Positions 16,154 through 25,199 of a stretch of DNA of 62,154 nt are shown in pieces. Position 1 is the first letter of the stretch. Each line of letters opens with the position of its first letter. The position numbers and the translations under genes are program-made. The DNA comes from Paraburkholderia fungorum. GTDB lineage: Bacteria; Pseudomonadota; Gammaproteobacteria; Burkholderiales; Burkholderiaceae. The notes under the pieces were generated by a model that had not been told where the DNA came from, did no database searches, and worked only from the letters and a program-made list of their open reading frames with translations. The stretch covers positions 1 to 62,154 of the forward strand of contig NZ_MCAS01000041.1 of NCBI RefSeq assembly GCF_003610895.1, in the 5' to 3' direction.

Positions 16154-19100
16154 TCAGTTCCCCGTATGCGTCGTGCCGGACGGCGCCGGTGGCTCGCGCT
16201 CGTCGCTTCGCACTCTGAACGACATCGCGTACAGGGCCGGCAGATAGAACAGCGTAAGGATGGTCGCGCTCGTAATGCCGCCCATCAGCGCGGTGGCCAT
16301 CGGGCCGAAGAAGTTGGAGCGCAGCAGCGGAATCAGCGCGAGCACGGCGGCTGCCGCAGTCAGCGTGATCGGCCGGAAGCGCCGTACGGTCGCGCCGACG
16401 ATCGCGTCGAAGCGCTTATGCCCGGCCGCAATGTCCTGTTCGATCTGATCGACCAGAATCACCGAGTTGCGCATGATGATGCCGAACATGGCAATTACCC
16501 CGAGCATCGCGACGAAGCCGAACGGCTGGCCGAACAGCAGGAGCGTGGCGACCACGCCGATCAGGCCGAGCGGCGCGGTCAGCACCACCATCAGCACACG
16601 CGCGAAACTCTGCAACTGGATCATCAGGAGCGTCAGCACGGCGATGATCATGATCGGCATCTGCGCGTTGATCGATGTCTGCCCCTTGCCGCTTTCCTCG
16701 ACCGAGCCGCCAATTTCGATCCGGTAGCCGACCGGCAACGTGGCGCGAAGCGGGCTCAGCGCTTTGTCGACCGCATGCGTGACGTCGATCCCTTGCGCGC
16801 CTGGCGCGACGTCGGACTGCACGGTGATGGTGGGTTGCCGGTCGCGTTCCCAGATCACGCCGTACTCGAGGTCGTTGCGCAGATGACCGAGCGTGCCGAG
16901 CGGCACCGGGCCGTTCGGCGTCGGCATCGCCAGCGTGAGGAGCTTCGAGGGGTCGACGCGTTCCGCTTTGGGCGCGCGCAGATCGACGCTGATCAGCTTG
17001 TCGCGCTCGCGATACTGCGTGACGGTGTAACCGGAAAGCGTCATGGCGAGGAAGCTCGAAATGTCTTCCGAACTCACCCCGAGTTCGCGAGCCTTCTTCT
17101 GATCGACCTCGAAGCGCACCGAGCGCTCGGCAGGCTCGTCCCAGTCGAACTGGACGTTGCGGGTGCCGCCGTCGGCGCGCAGGGTCGCGGCAACGCGCTC
17201 GGCGATCGAGCGCACGGTGGCGATATCGTCGCCGCTCACGCGGAACTGCACGGGATAGCCGACCGGTGGCCCATTTTCGAGGCGCGAGAGGCGGGTGCGG
17301 ATCGCCGGAAAGTTGTTGCGCAATTCCGGTTCGAGCCATTGCGCGAGCTTCTCGCGATCCTTCACGGATTTCGCCGTGATCACGAACTGCGCGAAATTCG
17401 GTTGCGGTAACTGCTGATCGAGCGGCAGATAAAAGCGCGGCGCGCCGGTGCCGACGAAGTTCACCGTATGGTCGATTTCCGGACGGCCTACCAGTACTTT
17501 CTCCAGCCGCTCCGCCTGCCGCAACGTCGCTTCGAAAGACGCACCTTCAGGCAGGCGCACGTCGACCAGCAACTCGGGACGATCCGAACTCGGGAAGAAC
17601 TGCTGCGGCACCAGCGTGAAGCCTGCCATCGCCAGAACAAACAGCACAACAGTGATGTTCAGCACCACGAAGCGCCGCTCGATGCACCAGCCAATCCAGC
17701 CACGCAGCCGCGTATAGAAGCGCGTGTCGTAGATGTCGTGTTCGTGATCCTCGGCTTCGTGTGCCTGGCGCTTGCGCTCCGGCAGCATGTGATAGCCGAG
17801 TAAGGGAATCAGCACCACGGCCGCGAACCAGGACGCGATCAGCGCGATGGCCGAGACCTCGAAAATCGAACGGGTGTATTCGCCCGTGCTCGACTTCGCC
17901 AATGCAATCGGCAGGAAACCGGATACGGTCACGAGCGTTCCGGTCAGCATCGGAAATGCGGTGCTGGTGTACGCAAAGGCTGCGGCGCGCGTGCGGGTCC
18001 AGCCTTGCTCGAGCTTCACGGACATCATTTCGACCGCGATGATCGCGTCGTCCACGAGGAGCCCCAAAGCCAGCACCAGTGTGCCCAACGATACCTTGTG
18101 CAGCCCGATGTCGAACAGATACATGCACAGCGCCGTGACGGCGAGCACGACGGGTATCGAGATCACGACCACCATGCCGGTGCGCACACCTAAGGACAGC
18201 AGGCTGACAACCAGCACGATCGCAATCGCCTCGGCGACGGCTTCGAGGAAATCGTCGACGGAATGCGCGACCGCGTTCGGCATGCTCGATACTTCGACCA
18301 GGTGCAAGCCGGCGGGCAGGTAGCTCCGTAGTTTGACCGTTTCCTGATCGAGTGCTTTGCCCAGCCGAATCACGTCGCCGCCCGGCTGCATGGTGATGCC
18401 GATACCAAGCACCGCCTTGCCGCCCGAGCGCATTTGCGTGGAGACCGGATCGTCGTAACCGCGCTTGATGGTTGCGATGTCGCCGAGACGGAACGAGCGG
18501 TTGTTGATGCGGATCAGCGTGTCGGCGAGCGCATTGACGTCCTTGAACTGGCCGGTGGGGCGCACGAACACACGGTCGTCGGTGGTGGTCAGCGTGCCTG
18601 CGGGCGAGATGCTGTTCTGCGAGTTGATGGCCTGGCCCAGCTGCTGCGGCGAGATGCCGAGGCGCGTAAGTTGCGTATTGGCGATCTCGATGTAGATGTG
18701 CTGATCCGGATCGCCGAAATAGTCGACCTTGCCGACACCCGGCACACGCAGCAGCACGGTGCGCAACTGGTCCGCGTAATCGTGCAGTTGCGCGGCGGAA
18801 AAACCGTCGCCCTCGAGGGTGTAGATGTTGGTGTAGACGTCGCCGAATTCGTCGTTGAAGAACGGGCCTTGAATGCCCGGCGGCAAGGTCGCCGCGATAT
18901 CACCGACTTTCTTGCGCACCTGGTACCAGGTTTCGGGTACGTCCTTGACCGGCGCCGAGTCTTTCATCGAGAAGAACATCAGCGATTCGCCGGGCCGCGA
19001 GTAACTGCGCACGAAATCGATGGCGGGCGTTTCCTGCAATTTCCGGCCGATGCGGTCGGTGACCTGTTCCTGGACCTGGCGCGCGGTGGCGCCCGGCCAG

Positions 19101-19276
19101 AAGGTACGGATCACCATGACGCGGAAAGTGAAGGGCGGGTCTTCGGATTGGGCGAGGCGGGTATAGGCGAGAACGCCGAAGGCGGTCGCGAGCGCGATCA
19201 GGAAGACGACCAGCGCCTGATGGCGCAGCGCCCATGCGGACAGGTTGAAGCGTCCCTCTTCATGCGTAGTGCTCAT
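16154..19276 (-). CDS. RND efflux pump, inner-membrane permease
   Basis: 1040 residues, the normal AcrB-family length, with about twelve membrane helices and two large periplasmic loops. The TM4 proton-relay acidic pair is visible in GLLVDDAIIAVE. The N-terminus begins FNLSAWALRHQALVVFLIAL and the C-terminal half repeats the fold (GVIAMFGIIMRNSVILVDQI). It exports drugs or other hydrophobic compounds using proton flow. Its start overlaps the adaptor stop by 4 bp (ATGA), indicating translational coupling. Substrate range not predictable. Confidence 0.94.
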   Translation of the reverse strand: MSTTHEEGRFNLSAWALRHQALVVFLIALATAFGVLAYTRLAQSEDPPFTFRVMVIRTFWPGATARQVQEQVTDRIGRKLQETPAIDFVRSYSRPGESLMFFSMKDSAPVKDVPETWYQVRKKVGDIAATLPPGIQGPFFNDEFGDVYTNIYTLEGDGFSAAQLHDYADQLRTVLLRVPGVGKVDYFGDPDQHIYIEIANTQLTRLGISPQQLGQAINSQNSISPAGTLTTTDDRVFVRPTGQFKDVNALADTLIRINNRSFRLGDIATIKRGYDDPVSTQMRSGGKAVLGIGITMQPGGDVIRLGKALDQETVKLRSYLPAGLHLVEVSSMPNAVAHSVDDFLEAVAEAIAIVLVVSLLSLGVRTGMVVVISIPVVLAVTALCMYLFDIGLHKVSLGTLVLALGLLVDDAIIAVEMMSVKLEQGWTRTRAAAFAYTSTAFPMLTGTLVTVSGFLPIALAKSSTGEYTRSIFEVSAIALIASWFAAVVLIPLLGYHMLPERKRQAHEAEDHEHDIYDTRFYTRLRGWIGWCIERRFVVLNITVVLFVLAMAGFTLVPQQFFPSSDRPELLVDVRLPEGASFEATLRQAERLEKVLVGRPEIDHTVNFVGTGAPRFYLPLDQQLPQPNFAQFVITAKSVKDREKLAQWLEPELRNNFPAIRTRLSRLENGPPVGYPVQFRVSGDDIATVRSIAERVAATLRADGGTRNVQFDWDEPAERSVRFEVDQKKARELGVSSEDISSFLAMTLSGYTVTQYRERDKLISVDLRAPKAERVDPSKLLTLAMPTPNGPVPLGTLGHLRNDLEYGVIWERDRQPTITVQSDVAPGAQGIDVTHAVDKALSPLRATLPVGYRIEIGGSVEESGKGQTSINAQMPIMIIAVLTLLMIQLQSFARVLMVVLTAPLGLIGVVATLLLFGQPFGFVAMLGVIAMFGIIMRNSVILVDQIEQDIAAGHKRFDAIVGATVRRFRPITLTAAAAVLALIPLLRSNFFGPMATALMGGITSATILTLFYLPALYAMSFRVRSDEREPPAPSGTTHTGN

Positions 19277-20475
19277 GAAGCGAAATCCTCGGGATGCAGC
19301 GGCGGGATCACGCGGACTTTTTCGCCGGCAGTCACGGTATGCACGCCTTGCAGTACGACGCGTTCACCGTCCTTGAGCCCCTCGCCGATCACGATGGTGC
19401 GCTCGTTATAGCGGGTGACTGTCACGCGTCGCAGTTCCAGCGTACCGACGCCTGACGTGCCGGCGGCGGGCGTACCGGCTCCGGGCGCGTTATCCGCCGG
19501 ACGCACTACCCACACGGCCGGCTGCGTGCCGTCGTGAAACAGGGCGGTGGCCGCGACGGTGAAGGCTGTGCCTGGACTCGCAGACGAACTGGAGGGCGTG
19601 GATGTGGCGAGCGCGATGTCGGCAGTCATGCCCAGACGCACGTCCGGGCCGGCATTCTCAAGCGTGAGCCTCGCACGATAGGTACGGCTTTGCGGATCGG
19701 CGGCAGGCGACAGTTCGCGCACGCGCGCGGTAAAGCTGCGGCCCGGCAGCGCGGCCAGCGTAATTTTCGCGGTCTGCCCGATCGAGAGCGCGGCGAGCGC
19801 GCTTTCCGGCACGTCGCAGACCACGTCGATATCGCCGCTCCATGCAAGGTTGTAGACGGCCTGGCCTGCCGACACGTTCTGGCCGGTGTCGGCCTGTTCG
19901 GCGGTGATCACCCCGGCGTGATCGGCAATCAGCGTGGTGTATTGCAACTGGTCTTTCGACAACGCCGCCTGCTGCGCGGCCTGGTCGCGTTGCGCCGCGG
20001 CCGACGCGTAGGCGTTGGTGGTCTGTTCGAGCTGAGCGGGCGCGATCAGATTTTCTTTGGCCTGAGCCTGATCACGATCGAGTTGCTGCTTCGCATACAC
20101 GAGACTGTGTTGCGCGGCTTCCAGTTGAGCCTGCGCGCTGGCGGCATTCTTTTGGGCATCGGCCGGGTCCAGCCGCGCGACTACTTGCCCGTTCTTCACC
20201 ACGTCGCCCAAACGGACACGACGCTCGATGATCTTGCCGCCAACACGAAACGACAGCGGTGTGGCGTAGCGCGCCTGCACCTCGCCCGGCAACGACGCTG
20301 CGGCTGTCGCGCTGCCGTCCGTATGGACAGCGACGGCGACGACCGGGCGCGGCGTGGGTGCAACTGCTTCTTTCTTCGAGCACGCGGCGAGCGTGACGAG
20401 ACCGGTGAGCGCGAGGGCGAATGCGGCACGGCGCAAACGCGCGGGGCGGGCATGCCGATGGAACTGCTGGCGCAT
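19273..20475 (-). CDS. RND efflux periplasmic adaptor (membrane fusion protein)
   Basis: About 400 residues from the chosen start MRQQFHRHARPARLRRAAFA. Lipoprotein signal with LAAC lipobox at about residue 32. A lipoyl-like half (GGKIIERRVRLGDVVKNGQV), an alpha-hairpin, a second lipoyl half (ADHAGVITAEQADTGQNVSA) and a beta-barrel follow. It links the inner-membrane pump to the outer-membrane channel. The frame is open further upstream to 20595 (GTG near 20517 is an alternative), but the lipoprotein signal fits the later start. First gene of the efflux operon. Confidence 0.9.
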   Translation of the reverse strand: MRQQFHRHARPARLRRAAFALALTGLVTLAACSKKEAVAPTPRPVVAVAVHTDGSATAAASLPGEVQARYATPLSFRVGGKIIERRVRLGDVVKNGQVVARLDPADAQKNAASAQAQLEAAQHSLVYAKQQLDRDQAQAKENLIAPAQLEQTTNAYASAAAQRDQAAQQAALSKDQLQYTTLIADHAGVITAEQADTGQNVSAGQAVYNLAWSGDIDVVCDVPESALAALSIGQTAKITLAALPGRSFTARVRELSPAADPQSRTYRARLTLENAGPDVRLGMTADIALATSTPSSSSASPGTAFTVAATALFHDGTQPAVWVVRPADNAPGAGTPAAGTSGVGTLELRRVTVTRYNERTIVIGEGLKDGERVVLQGVHTVTAGEKVRVIPPLHPEDFAS

Positions 20476-20633
20476 CGCAGGCGATGCGGGAAGACCGGGA
20501 CGCTTCACAATTACCCCAACTGGAGACAGCGAACGAACACGGCAAGCCGCAGCGGCCCGCCAGCGATGACACGTGAGCCGAAGCATGCAAAACATGCAGT
20601 TGGCATACGCATCTGACTTCGAATGGATGGATG

Positions 20634-20661
20634 CATTCTAATACACACCTGTATTTGAATG
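20634..20661. promoter_or_regulatory. 28-bp palindromic operator of the efflux operon / tetR
   Basis: CATTC-T-AATACA-CACC-TGTATT-T-GAATG. The 12-bp arms have a single T/T mismatch around a 4-bp centre. The palindrome lies between the divergent adaptor and TetR genes, 43 bp from the tetR start, the expected place and form of a TetR-family operator. Confidence 0.7.
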
Positions 20662-20703
20662 TCGAAGTGAATTGGAATTCTTTTCGGTGCTAGACTTGCG
20701 CCC

Positions 20704-21321
20704 ATGAAACGGCAACGACTTACACGCGAGCAGAGCAAAGACCAGACGCGCCAGCGTCTGCTTGACGCTGGGCAAGCGATTTTTATGAAGAAAGGCTTTG
20801 TCGCGGCGAGTGTCGAGGACATCGCCGGGGCGGCGGGTTATACGCGTGGCGCGTTCTATTCGAACTTCCGCAGCAAGAACGAACTGTTCCTCGAACTACT
20901 GCGGCGCGACCACGAGACCATGCAGGCAGGCTTGCATGCCATCTTTGAGGACGCGGTTTCGCGTGAGGAGATGGAAGCGCGCGTGTTGCGCTACTACAGC
21001 AGTCTGCATCGCGAGAACAAGTGTTTCCTGCTGTGGGTGGAGGCGAAGCTGCTCGCCGTGCGTGACGGCCGCTTCCGGATACGCTTTAACGCGTTCATGC
21101 ACGAGAAGCTCGAACAGCTGAGCGCGTACATCCGCGAATTTTCGACGCGGGTCGGCACGCCGCTGCCGCTGCCGGCGGAGACGTTGGCGATGGGCTTGAT
21201 GGGCTTGTGCGACGGCGTGCAGTTCTTCTACACGGTCGATCCGCAGAATGTGCCGGCGGAGATGGCTGAAACGGTGCTGGCGGGATTTTTCGCGCGCGTG
21301 GTGTTCGGGCGCGACGCGTGA
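20704..21321 (+). CDS. TetR-family repressor of the RND efflux operon
   Basis: 205 residues. The N-terminal HTH at about 15-60 ends in the TetR hallmark DIAGAAGYTRGAFYSNF. The C-terminal helices are a TetR_C-type ligand domain. Divergent from the three-gene RND operon with a 28-bp palindrome between them, so local repression of the pump and autoregulation are likely, as for AcrR/TtgR-type regulators. The inducer is unknown. Confidence 0.9.
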   Translation: MKRQRLTREQSKDQTRQRLLDAGQAIFMKKGFVAASVEDIAGAAGYTRGAFYSNFRSKNELFLELLRRDHETMQAGLHAIFEDAVSREEMEARVLRYYSSLHRENKCFLLWVEAKLLAVRDGRFRIRFNAFMHEKLEQLSAYIREFSTRVGTPLPLPAETLAMGLMGLCDGVQFFYTVDPQNVPAEMAETVLAGFFARVVFGRDA

Positions 21322-21406
21322 GCGCCGTGGCCGGCGCAACTGGCGAATTGGTGTGACGAATTGATGTAACGAAGGCCGGTCCGGCAATGCCGGCATTTCC
21401 GACGAA

Positions 21407-21619
21407 TCAGCTCGCCGGCAGCTGCGCGCAGGCGTCCGCAACCGGCGTGGCGCAGACGAACGAATACTGCCCGCTGTAGCGCAGGACTTCTTCACCCACG
21501 TGCAGGACGACCTTGATCTCCGGGCACCGCTCGTAAGCGATGAAAGCCGAACAGGCCGCGGCCGACCAGCAAACCAGTGAGAACGCGATTTTTTCGAGAA
21601 GCTGGAAACGATGTGGCAT
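21407..21619 (-). CDS. Small hypothetical membrane-anchored protein
   Basis: 70 residues: MPHRFQLLEKIAFSLVCWSA followed by a hydrophobic N-terminal helix, then a short outside-type region with four Cys overall. AAGGAA lies about 9 bp before the ATG. I do not recognise the family. It is divergent from the LysR gene at 21875, with a 19-bp palindrome between the two, so it may be that regulator's target. Confidence 0.5.
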   Translation of the reverse strand: MPHRFQLLEKIAFSLVCWSAAACSAFIAYERCPEIKVVLHVGEEVLRYSGQYSFVCATPVADACAQLPAS

Positions 21620-21692
21620 AGCGATTAATTCCTTTCGGGCGCTATGTTACCAGTATCTAAGGGTTTATACCTATCTAATATCCGCAATAAGC

Positions 21693-21711
21693 CTCGCGAT
21701 AGTGTCGCGAG
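21693..21711. promoter_or_regulatory. 19-bp palindrome CTCGCGA-N5-TCGCGAG
   Basis: Perfect 7-bp arms in the divergent region between the small membrane protein and the LysR gene. It could be a LysR-type operator or simply a hairpin. Confidence 0.4.
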
Positions 21712-21874
21712 CGCCTCAGTAACCTGACGGGATTGTCATGTTCGGGTCAGGGTTGGGACATGATCAGATCGATACAATCGAATCGTTGGGCAAATCCGCG
21801 CGCGCCTTGTCGTGCGGGTCGACACAGGCGGCAGTATTGCGCCGGCCCGGCTTTACCGAGGCAGGAGTCGTCCC

Positions 21875-22924
21875 ATGAATCAATTGCAGTCGATGCGCGT
21901 ATTCGTCAAGGTGGCAGACCTTGGCAGTTTCGTCGGCGCGGCTGGCGCGCTTGATCTTTCCACCGCCGTCGTTACGCGCCATGTCGCGGATCTGGAAGCG
22001 CGTCTGGGCACGCGGCTGCTCAATCGCACGACCCGCCGTCTCTCGCTGACCGAATCCGGCAGGACCTATCTGGAACGCGTGCGCCATATTCTCGACGACC
22101 TTGAAGGTGTGGAGCAGATGGTGGTGGCACGCAATCACGAACCGGTAGGAACCCTGCGCATTGTCGCGCCGGTGGTGTTCGGGCTGCATAGCCTCGCGCC
22201 GGTGGTGCAGTCGTACGCCCAGCGTTATCCGGACGTGGTGCCCGACGTCACGCTGCAGGATCGCAACGTCGACCTGGTGGAAGAGGGTTTCGATGTCGGG
22301 ATCATGGTGGCGCGGCAGATGCGCAGTGCGAGCATCGTCACGCGGCGCCTGACTACCGGTTACATGACGGTGTGCGCGACGCCCGCGTATCTCGAACAGC
22401 ACGGCACGCCGGTGCGCCCTGAGGATCTGCTGACGCATCCGTGTCTGAGCCGGCCTGCCGAGCAAGGTGGCGACGAAAAGGTATTCACCGGGCCGCAGGG
22501 CGAAGTGCGGGTCAGGCCCACCAATGCAATTGCCGCGAATAACACCGAGATGCTGCGGCAGTTCGCGCTGCTGGGCATGGGCGTGGCGATTTTGCCGAGC
22601 TATCTGATTGGCCGGGATCTGGCGTCCGGGCGTCTTGTGCCGTTGCTCGGCGATTACCGGCTGCCGCAAATCGAAATCACGATTGCGTATCCAAGCCGCC
22701 TTCATTTGCCGGCGAAAGTGCGCACCTTTATCGATCACCTCGTCGCGCATTTCCAGCAGACCGACGAGCACACGCGCGATTCGCGCGCCGCGATGCCGCG
22801 GCGTGTCGTGGCCAGTTCACCGGCGTATGCCGACGACCTGCCGGTGTCGGCCTTGCCGGGCGACACGGCCCGGCCGAAGCGTCAGGTTGCGCGCCTGGGA
22901 ATCGTGGCATCGTCGCCGCTTTGA
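21875..22924 (+). CDS. LysR-family transcriptional regulator
   Basis: 349 residues. N-terminal winged HTH at about 1-60 (MNQLQSMRVFVKVADLGSFV, then RLLNRTTRRLSLTESG). PBP2-type effector domain at about 90-295. A 45-residue Arg/Ala/Pro-rich C-terminal tail makes it longer than the usual 300 residues. The ATG start at 21875 has a GCAGGAG site. The HTH subgroup resembles DsdC/AaeR-type regulators of Burkholderia. No metabolic operon is adjacent and the target is unknown. Confidence 0.88.
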   Translation: MNQLQSMRVFVKVADLGSFVGAAGALDLSTAVVTRHVADLEARLGTRLLNRTTRRLSLTESGRTYLERVRHILDDLEGVEQMVVARNHEPVGTLRIVAPVVFGLHSLAPVVQSYAQRYPDVVPDVTLQDRNVDLVEEGFDVGIMVARQMRSASIVTRRLTTGYMTVCATPAYLEQHGTPVRPEDLLTHPCLSRPAEQGGDEKVFTGPQGEVRVRPTNAIAANNTEMLRQFALLGMGVAILPSYLIGRDLASGRLVPLLGDYRLPQIEITIAYPSRLHLPAKVRTFIDHLVAHFQQTDEHTRDSRAAMPRRVVASSPAYADDLPVSALPGDTARPKRQVARLGIVASSPL

Positions 22925-22994
22925 CACGCAAGCGGCGCGCCGGCGCCTGCAGCGAAGCTGCGCTTTCGAAACTCCTGGCGAGGCGCCGGCCTGC

Positions 22995-23384
22995 CTAGAT
23001 CCACACGTCGTTCGCCGCCGTGCGTTCGTTGCTTTCTTCGCCGGTGTTCTTCACACCGCGCGGTTCGATCAGCAACAGCTTGACCTCGCGTTCGGCGTAC
23101 GGTTTGTGCTCGGTGCCTTTGGGCACCACGAACATTTCTCCTGCCGAAAGCAGCACGAACCCATCGCGCATGTCGATGCGCAACTGCCCCTCGACCACGA
23201 TAAACGTTTCGTCCGTGTCGGCATGCTCGTGCCAGACAAAGTCCCCTTCGATGCGCACCAGCTTGAACTGGTAGTCGTTCATTTCCGCGACGACGCGCGG
23301 CTGCCATTGGTCGTTGATGAGCTGCAGTTTTTCGGCGAAATTGATCGCGCGATGAGCTGTTTGAGTCGTTGAATGACTGGACAT
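22995..23384 (-). CDS. Cupin-domain protein
   Basis: 129 residues forming a single cupin barrel. The metal-site residues are visible: H52, H54 and E59 (WHEHADTDETF), then H93 (GTEHKPY). It matches small cupins of the mannose-6-phosphate isomerase-like group, whose reactions are mostly unassigned. A strong AGGAGG site precedes the start. It is convergent with the LysR gene and upstream of nothing on its strand. The exact substrate cannot be inferred. Confidence 0.85.
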   Translation of the reverse strand: MSSHSTTQTAHRAINFAEKLQLINDQWQPRVVAEMNDYQFKLVRIEGDFVWHEHADTDETFIVVEGQLRIDMRDGFVLLSAGEMFVVPKGTEHKPYAEREVKLLLIEPRGVKNTGEESNERTAANDVWI

Positions 23385-23543
23385 CGGGGTGTTCCTCCTG
23401 AACGGTAGGTGTCAGACAGGAGCGTAGGGCGGGCGGCGCAAACGGGTCTTGTACGTTTGTGTGCGCGGCGGCGATGCAGCGGGCTAGCCGTCGGGTCCCC
23501 GCTTAACGCTTTAACGCTGCCTTAATGCTGTCCTGGTGCGGCT

Positions 23544-24416
23544 CTAGCGCGCTGCGCGCGCTGAAGGTCCCAGCATCTTCAGCCAATGCGCGGGCGCCAC
23601 GCCCCACGCGCGCTTGAAGTGCCGCGTCATATGGCTCTGGTCGGTAAAGCCGGCCGCCGCGGAGGCGTCGGCGAGCGACACGCCCTGGACCAAGAGGCGG
23701 CGCACGAGATCGAGACGGCGCATGGTCAGATAACGGTGCGGGCTCGTGCCGAACAGCGCGCGAAAATCCCGCGACAAACTCCAGCGGTCACGCCCGGCCG
23801 CGGCGGCCAGTTCGTCGAGCGTCACGGGGCTGTCGAGCGCGCCGAGCATATACTCGCGCGCCCGCTCCGCCGCGCGATAGTCCACTGGCCGGCGCGGCTG
23901 GGCGGCACCGGCCACCGCGTCGAGTGCGATCGCCAGATCGTAGAGCGCATCGTCCTGTTCGAGCGAATCGATCGCGCTATCCATGGCGCGCAACAGGCTT
24001 TCGGTCGCCGCAAACAGACGCGGATCGTTCGACAAGCCGCCTTCGACGAAGGGCAGAGGCTTGCCGCCGAGCGCCTGCTGGAACAGCGCCGGGTCGACAT
24101 AGATCATCCGGTAATGAAAGCCGTCGCGCGTGCCGGCCTGGCCGTCATGCGGCTCGTCGGGATGCAGCACCATCGTGCCGCCCGGCAGGCTGTTACAGGT
24201 GCCTCCGCGGTAGTGAAAACTCTGCACGCCCGCGAGCGTGCGGCCGATCGCATAGGTGTCGTGCCGATGCATGGCATAGCCGGCATGATGAAAGAAGGCT
24301 TCGATTCGCTCCACGCCGCTCGTGCCGCCCGAATGCGGCGAACGATAGATCCAGTCGGCGGCGGGTTGAGGATCGGACGAAAGCGAGCCAGGCATAACGA
24401 TCTGCCTGCCGCTCAT
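23544..24416 (-). CDS. AraC-family transcriptional regulator
   Basis: 290 residues. An N-terminal AraC_binding cupin-like sensor with metal/ligand-type histidines (HHAGYAMHRHDTY), then a C-terminal double HTH at about 190-285 (LDELAAAAGRDRWSLSRDF and ASAAAGFTDQSHMTRHFKRA). Its ATG overlaps the stop of the DUF2795 gene by 4 bp, so translation is coupled. AraC regulators of this layout often control LysE-type exporters, but none is adjacent here. Confidence 0.88.
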   Translation of the reverse strand: MSGRQIVMPGSLSSDPQPAADWIYRSPHSGGTSGVERIEAFFHHAGYAMHRHDTYAIGRTLAGVQSFHYRGGTCNSLPGGTMVLHPDEPHDGQAGTRDGFHYRMIYVDPALFQQALGGKPLPFVEGGLSNDPRLFAATESLLRAMDSAIDSLEQDDALYDLAIALDAVAGAAQPRRPVDYRAAERAREYMLGALDSPVTLDELAAAAGRDRWSLSRDFRALFGTSPHRYLTMRRLDLVRRLLVQGVSLADASAAAGFTDQSHMTRHFKRAWGVAPAHWLKMLGPSARAAR

Positions 24417-24643
24417 GCTCCCAGGCCCGGTCCGTAATTGCCGCCGATCAGGCGCGTGACCGACGTGACGTCGGCGTAATCCTGCTCCGGCAGGCCGTCG
24501 AGCATCGACAGCACTTCGTTGCTCGCGCCGGCTTCGCGCGCGGCCTCGACTAACGCGTCTTTATAGGTCGGAAAACTGACTTCGCGCAGCACGTCGGTGA
24601 TCTGCAGATCAATCGATTCACCGGGAATAGTCGATTCGGTCAC
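24413..24643 (-). CDS. DUF2795-like small protein
   Basis: 76 residues from a GTG start behind AGGAG. The core ITDVLREVSFPTYKDALVEA, then GASNEVLSMLDGLPEQDYAD, matches the DUF2795 fold (small helical domain, often tandem, function unknown). A longer frame to 24745 has no supporting site. It is translationally coupled to the AraC regulator and follows a small exported protein gene by 23 bp, suggesting a three-gene transcript. Confidence 0.7.
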   Translation of the reverse strand: MTESTIPGESIDLQITDVLREVSFPTYKDALVEAAREAGASNEVLSMLDGLPEQDYADVTSVTRLIGGNYGPGLGA

Positions 24644-24666
24644 GCAGGCGCTCCTAAGGGCTGTTG

Positions 24667-24921
24667 TCAGGTTTGCAAGTGTTCGTTCTGGCCCGCGAAG
24701 CTTCGCTCCAGATGCCGCGACTTGGGCAGCGCGATGTATTGCCATTGTTGCGGGCGATTGTCGTCCGTGACAGCCACGTCCGGCGCCGGGGGGGCGACGG
24801 GTGCGGCGTCGGCGCGTTCGGCAAGGCTATTGGCGGCCGTGCCGTCCGGCGCGGTATGAACCGGCGCGGCAAAACACGAGGCTGACAGCGTCACCATGGT
24901 CAACAGTGTCGAGGTTTTCAT
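24667..24921 (-). CDS. Small exported hypothetical protein
   Basis: 84 residues. Signal peptide MKTSTLLTMVTLSASCFAAP with cleavage after about residue 19. The mature part is Ala/Pro/Asp-rich and ends in a more structured-looking PQQWQYIALPKSRHLERSF stretch. An AGGAGG site lies 7 bp before the ATG. It is first in the run with the DUF2795 and AraC genes. No family recognised. Confidence 0.6.
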   Translation of the reverse strand: MKTSTLLTMVTLSASCFAAPVHTAPDGTAANSLAERADAAPVAPPAPDVAVTDDNRPQQWQYIALPKSRHLERSFAGQNEHLQT

Positions 24922-25199
24922 CGCCCGACCTCCTATGCTCATGCGGCGCTGACAGTTAAGCACGCGCTGTGCCGTCCCCGCGTCGAAAGGAGGGCGCAAC
25001 CTGCACGCGGCTCTGCATTATGCGCACGGCGTGCATCTACCATCTTAGATGGCAAACCGCAGTGGCGCGCGCGCAAAAGAGACAAAACCTCATTGCAGAT
25101 TTCACATGATGGCAGGAAAAAGGCCATGCCGTCGCGAACGACTGTACGGCGGCCATGTTGCGTCGCAATAAACCGTCCGTGACGCGACAGGCGCCTCGT

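Noticed and set aside
23544..24416. AraC regulator paired with a LysE exporter
   Set aside because: The AraC type often has such a partner, but no LysE-like gene exists in the neighbourhood.
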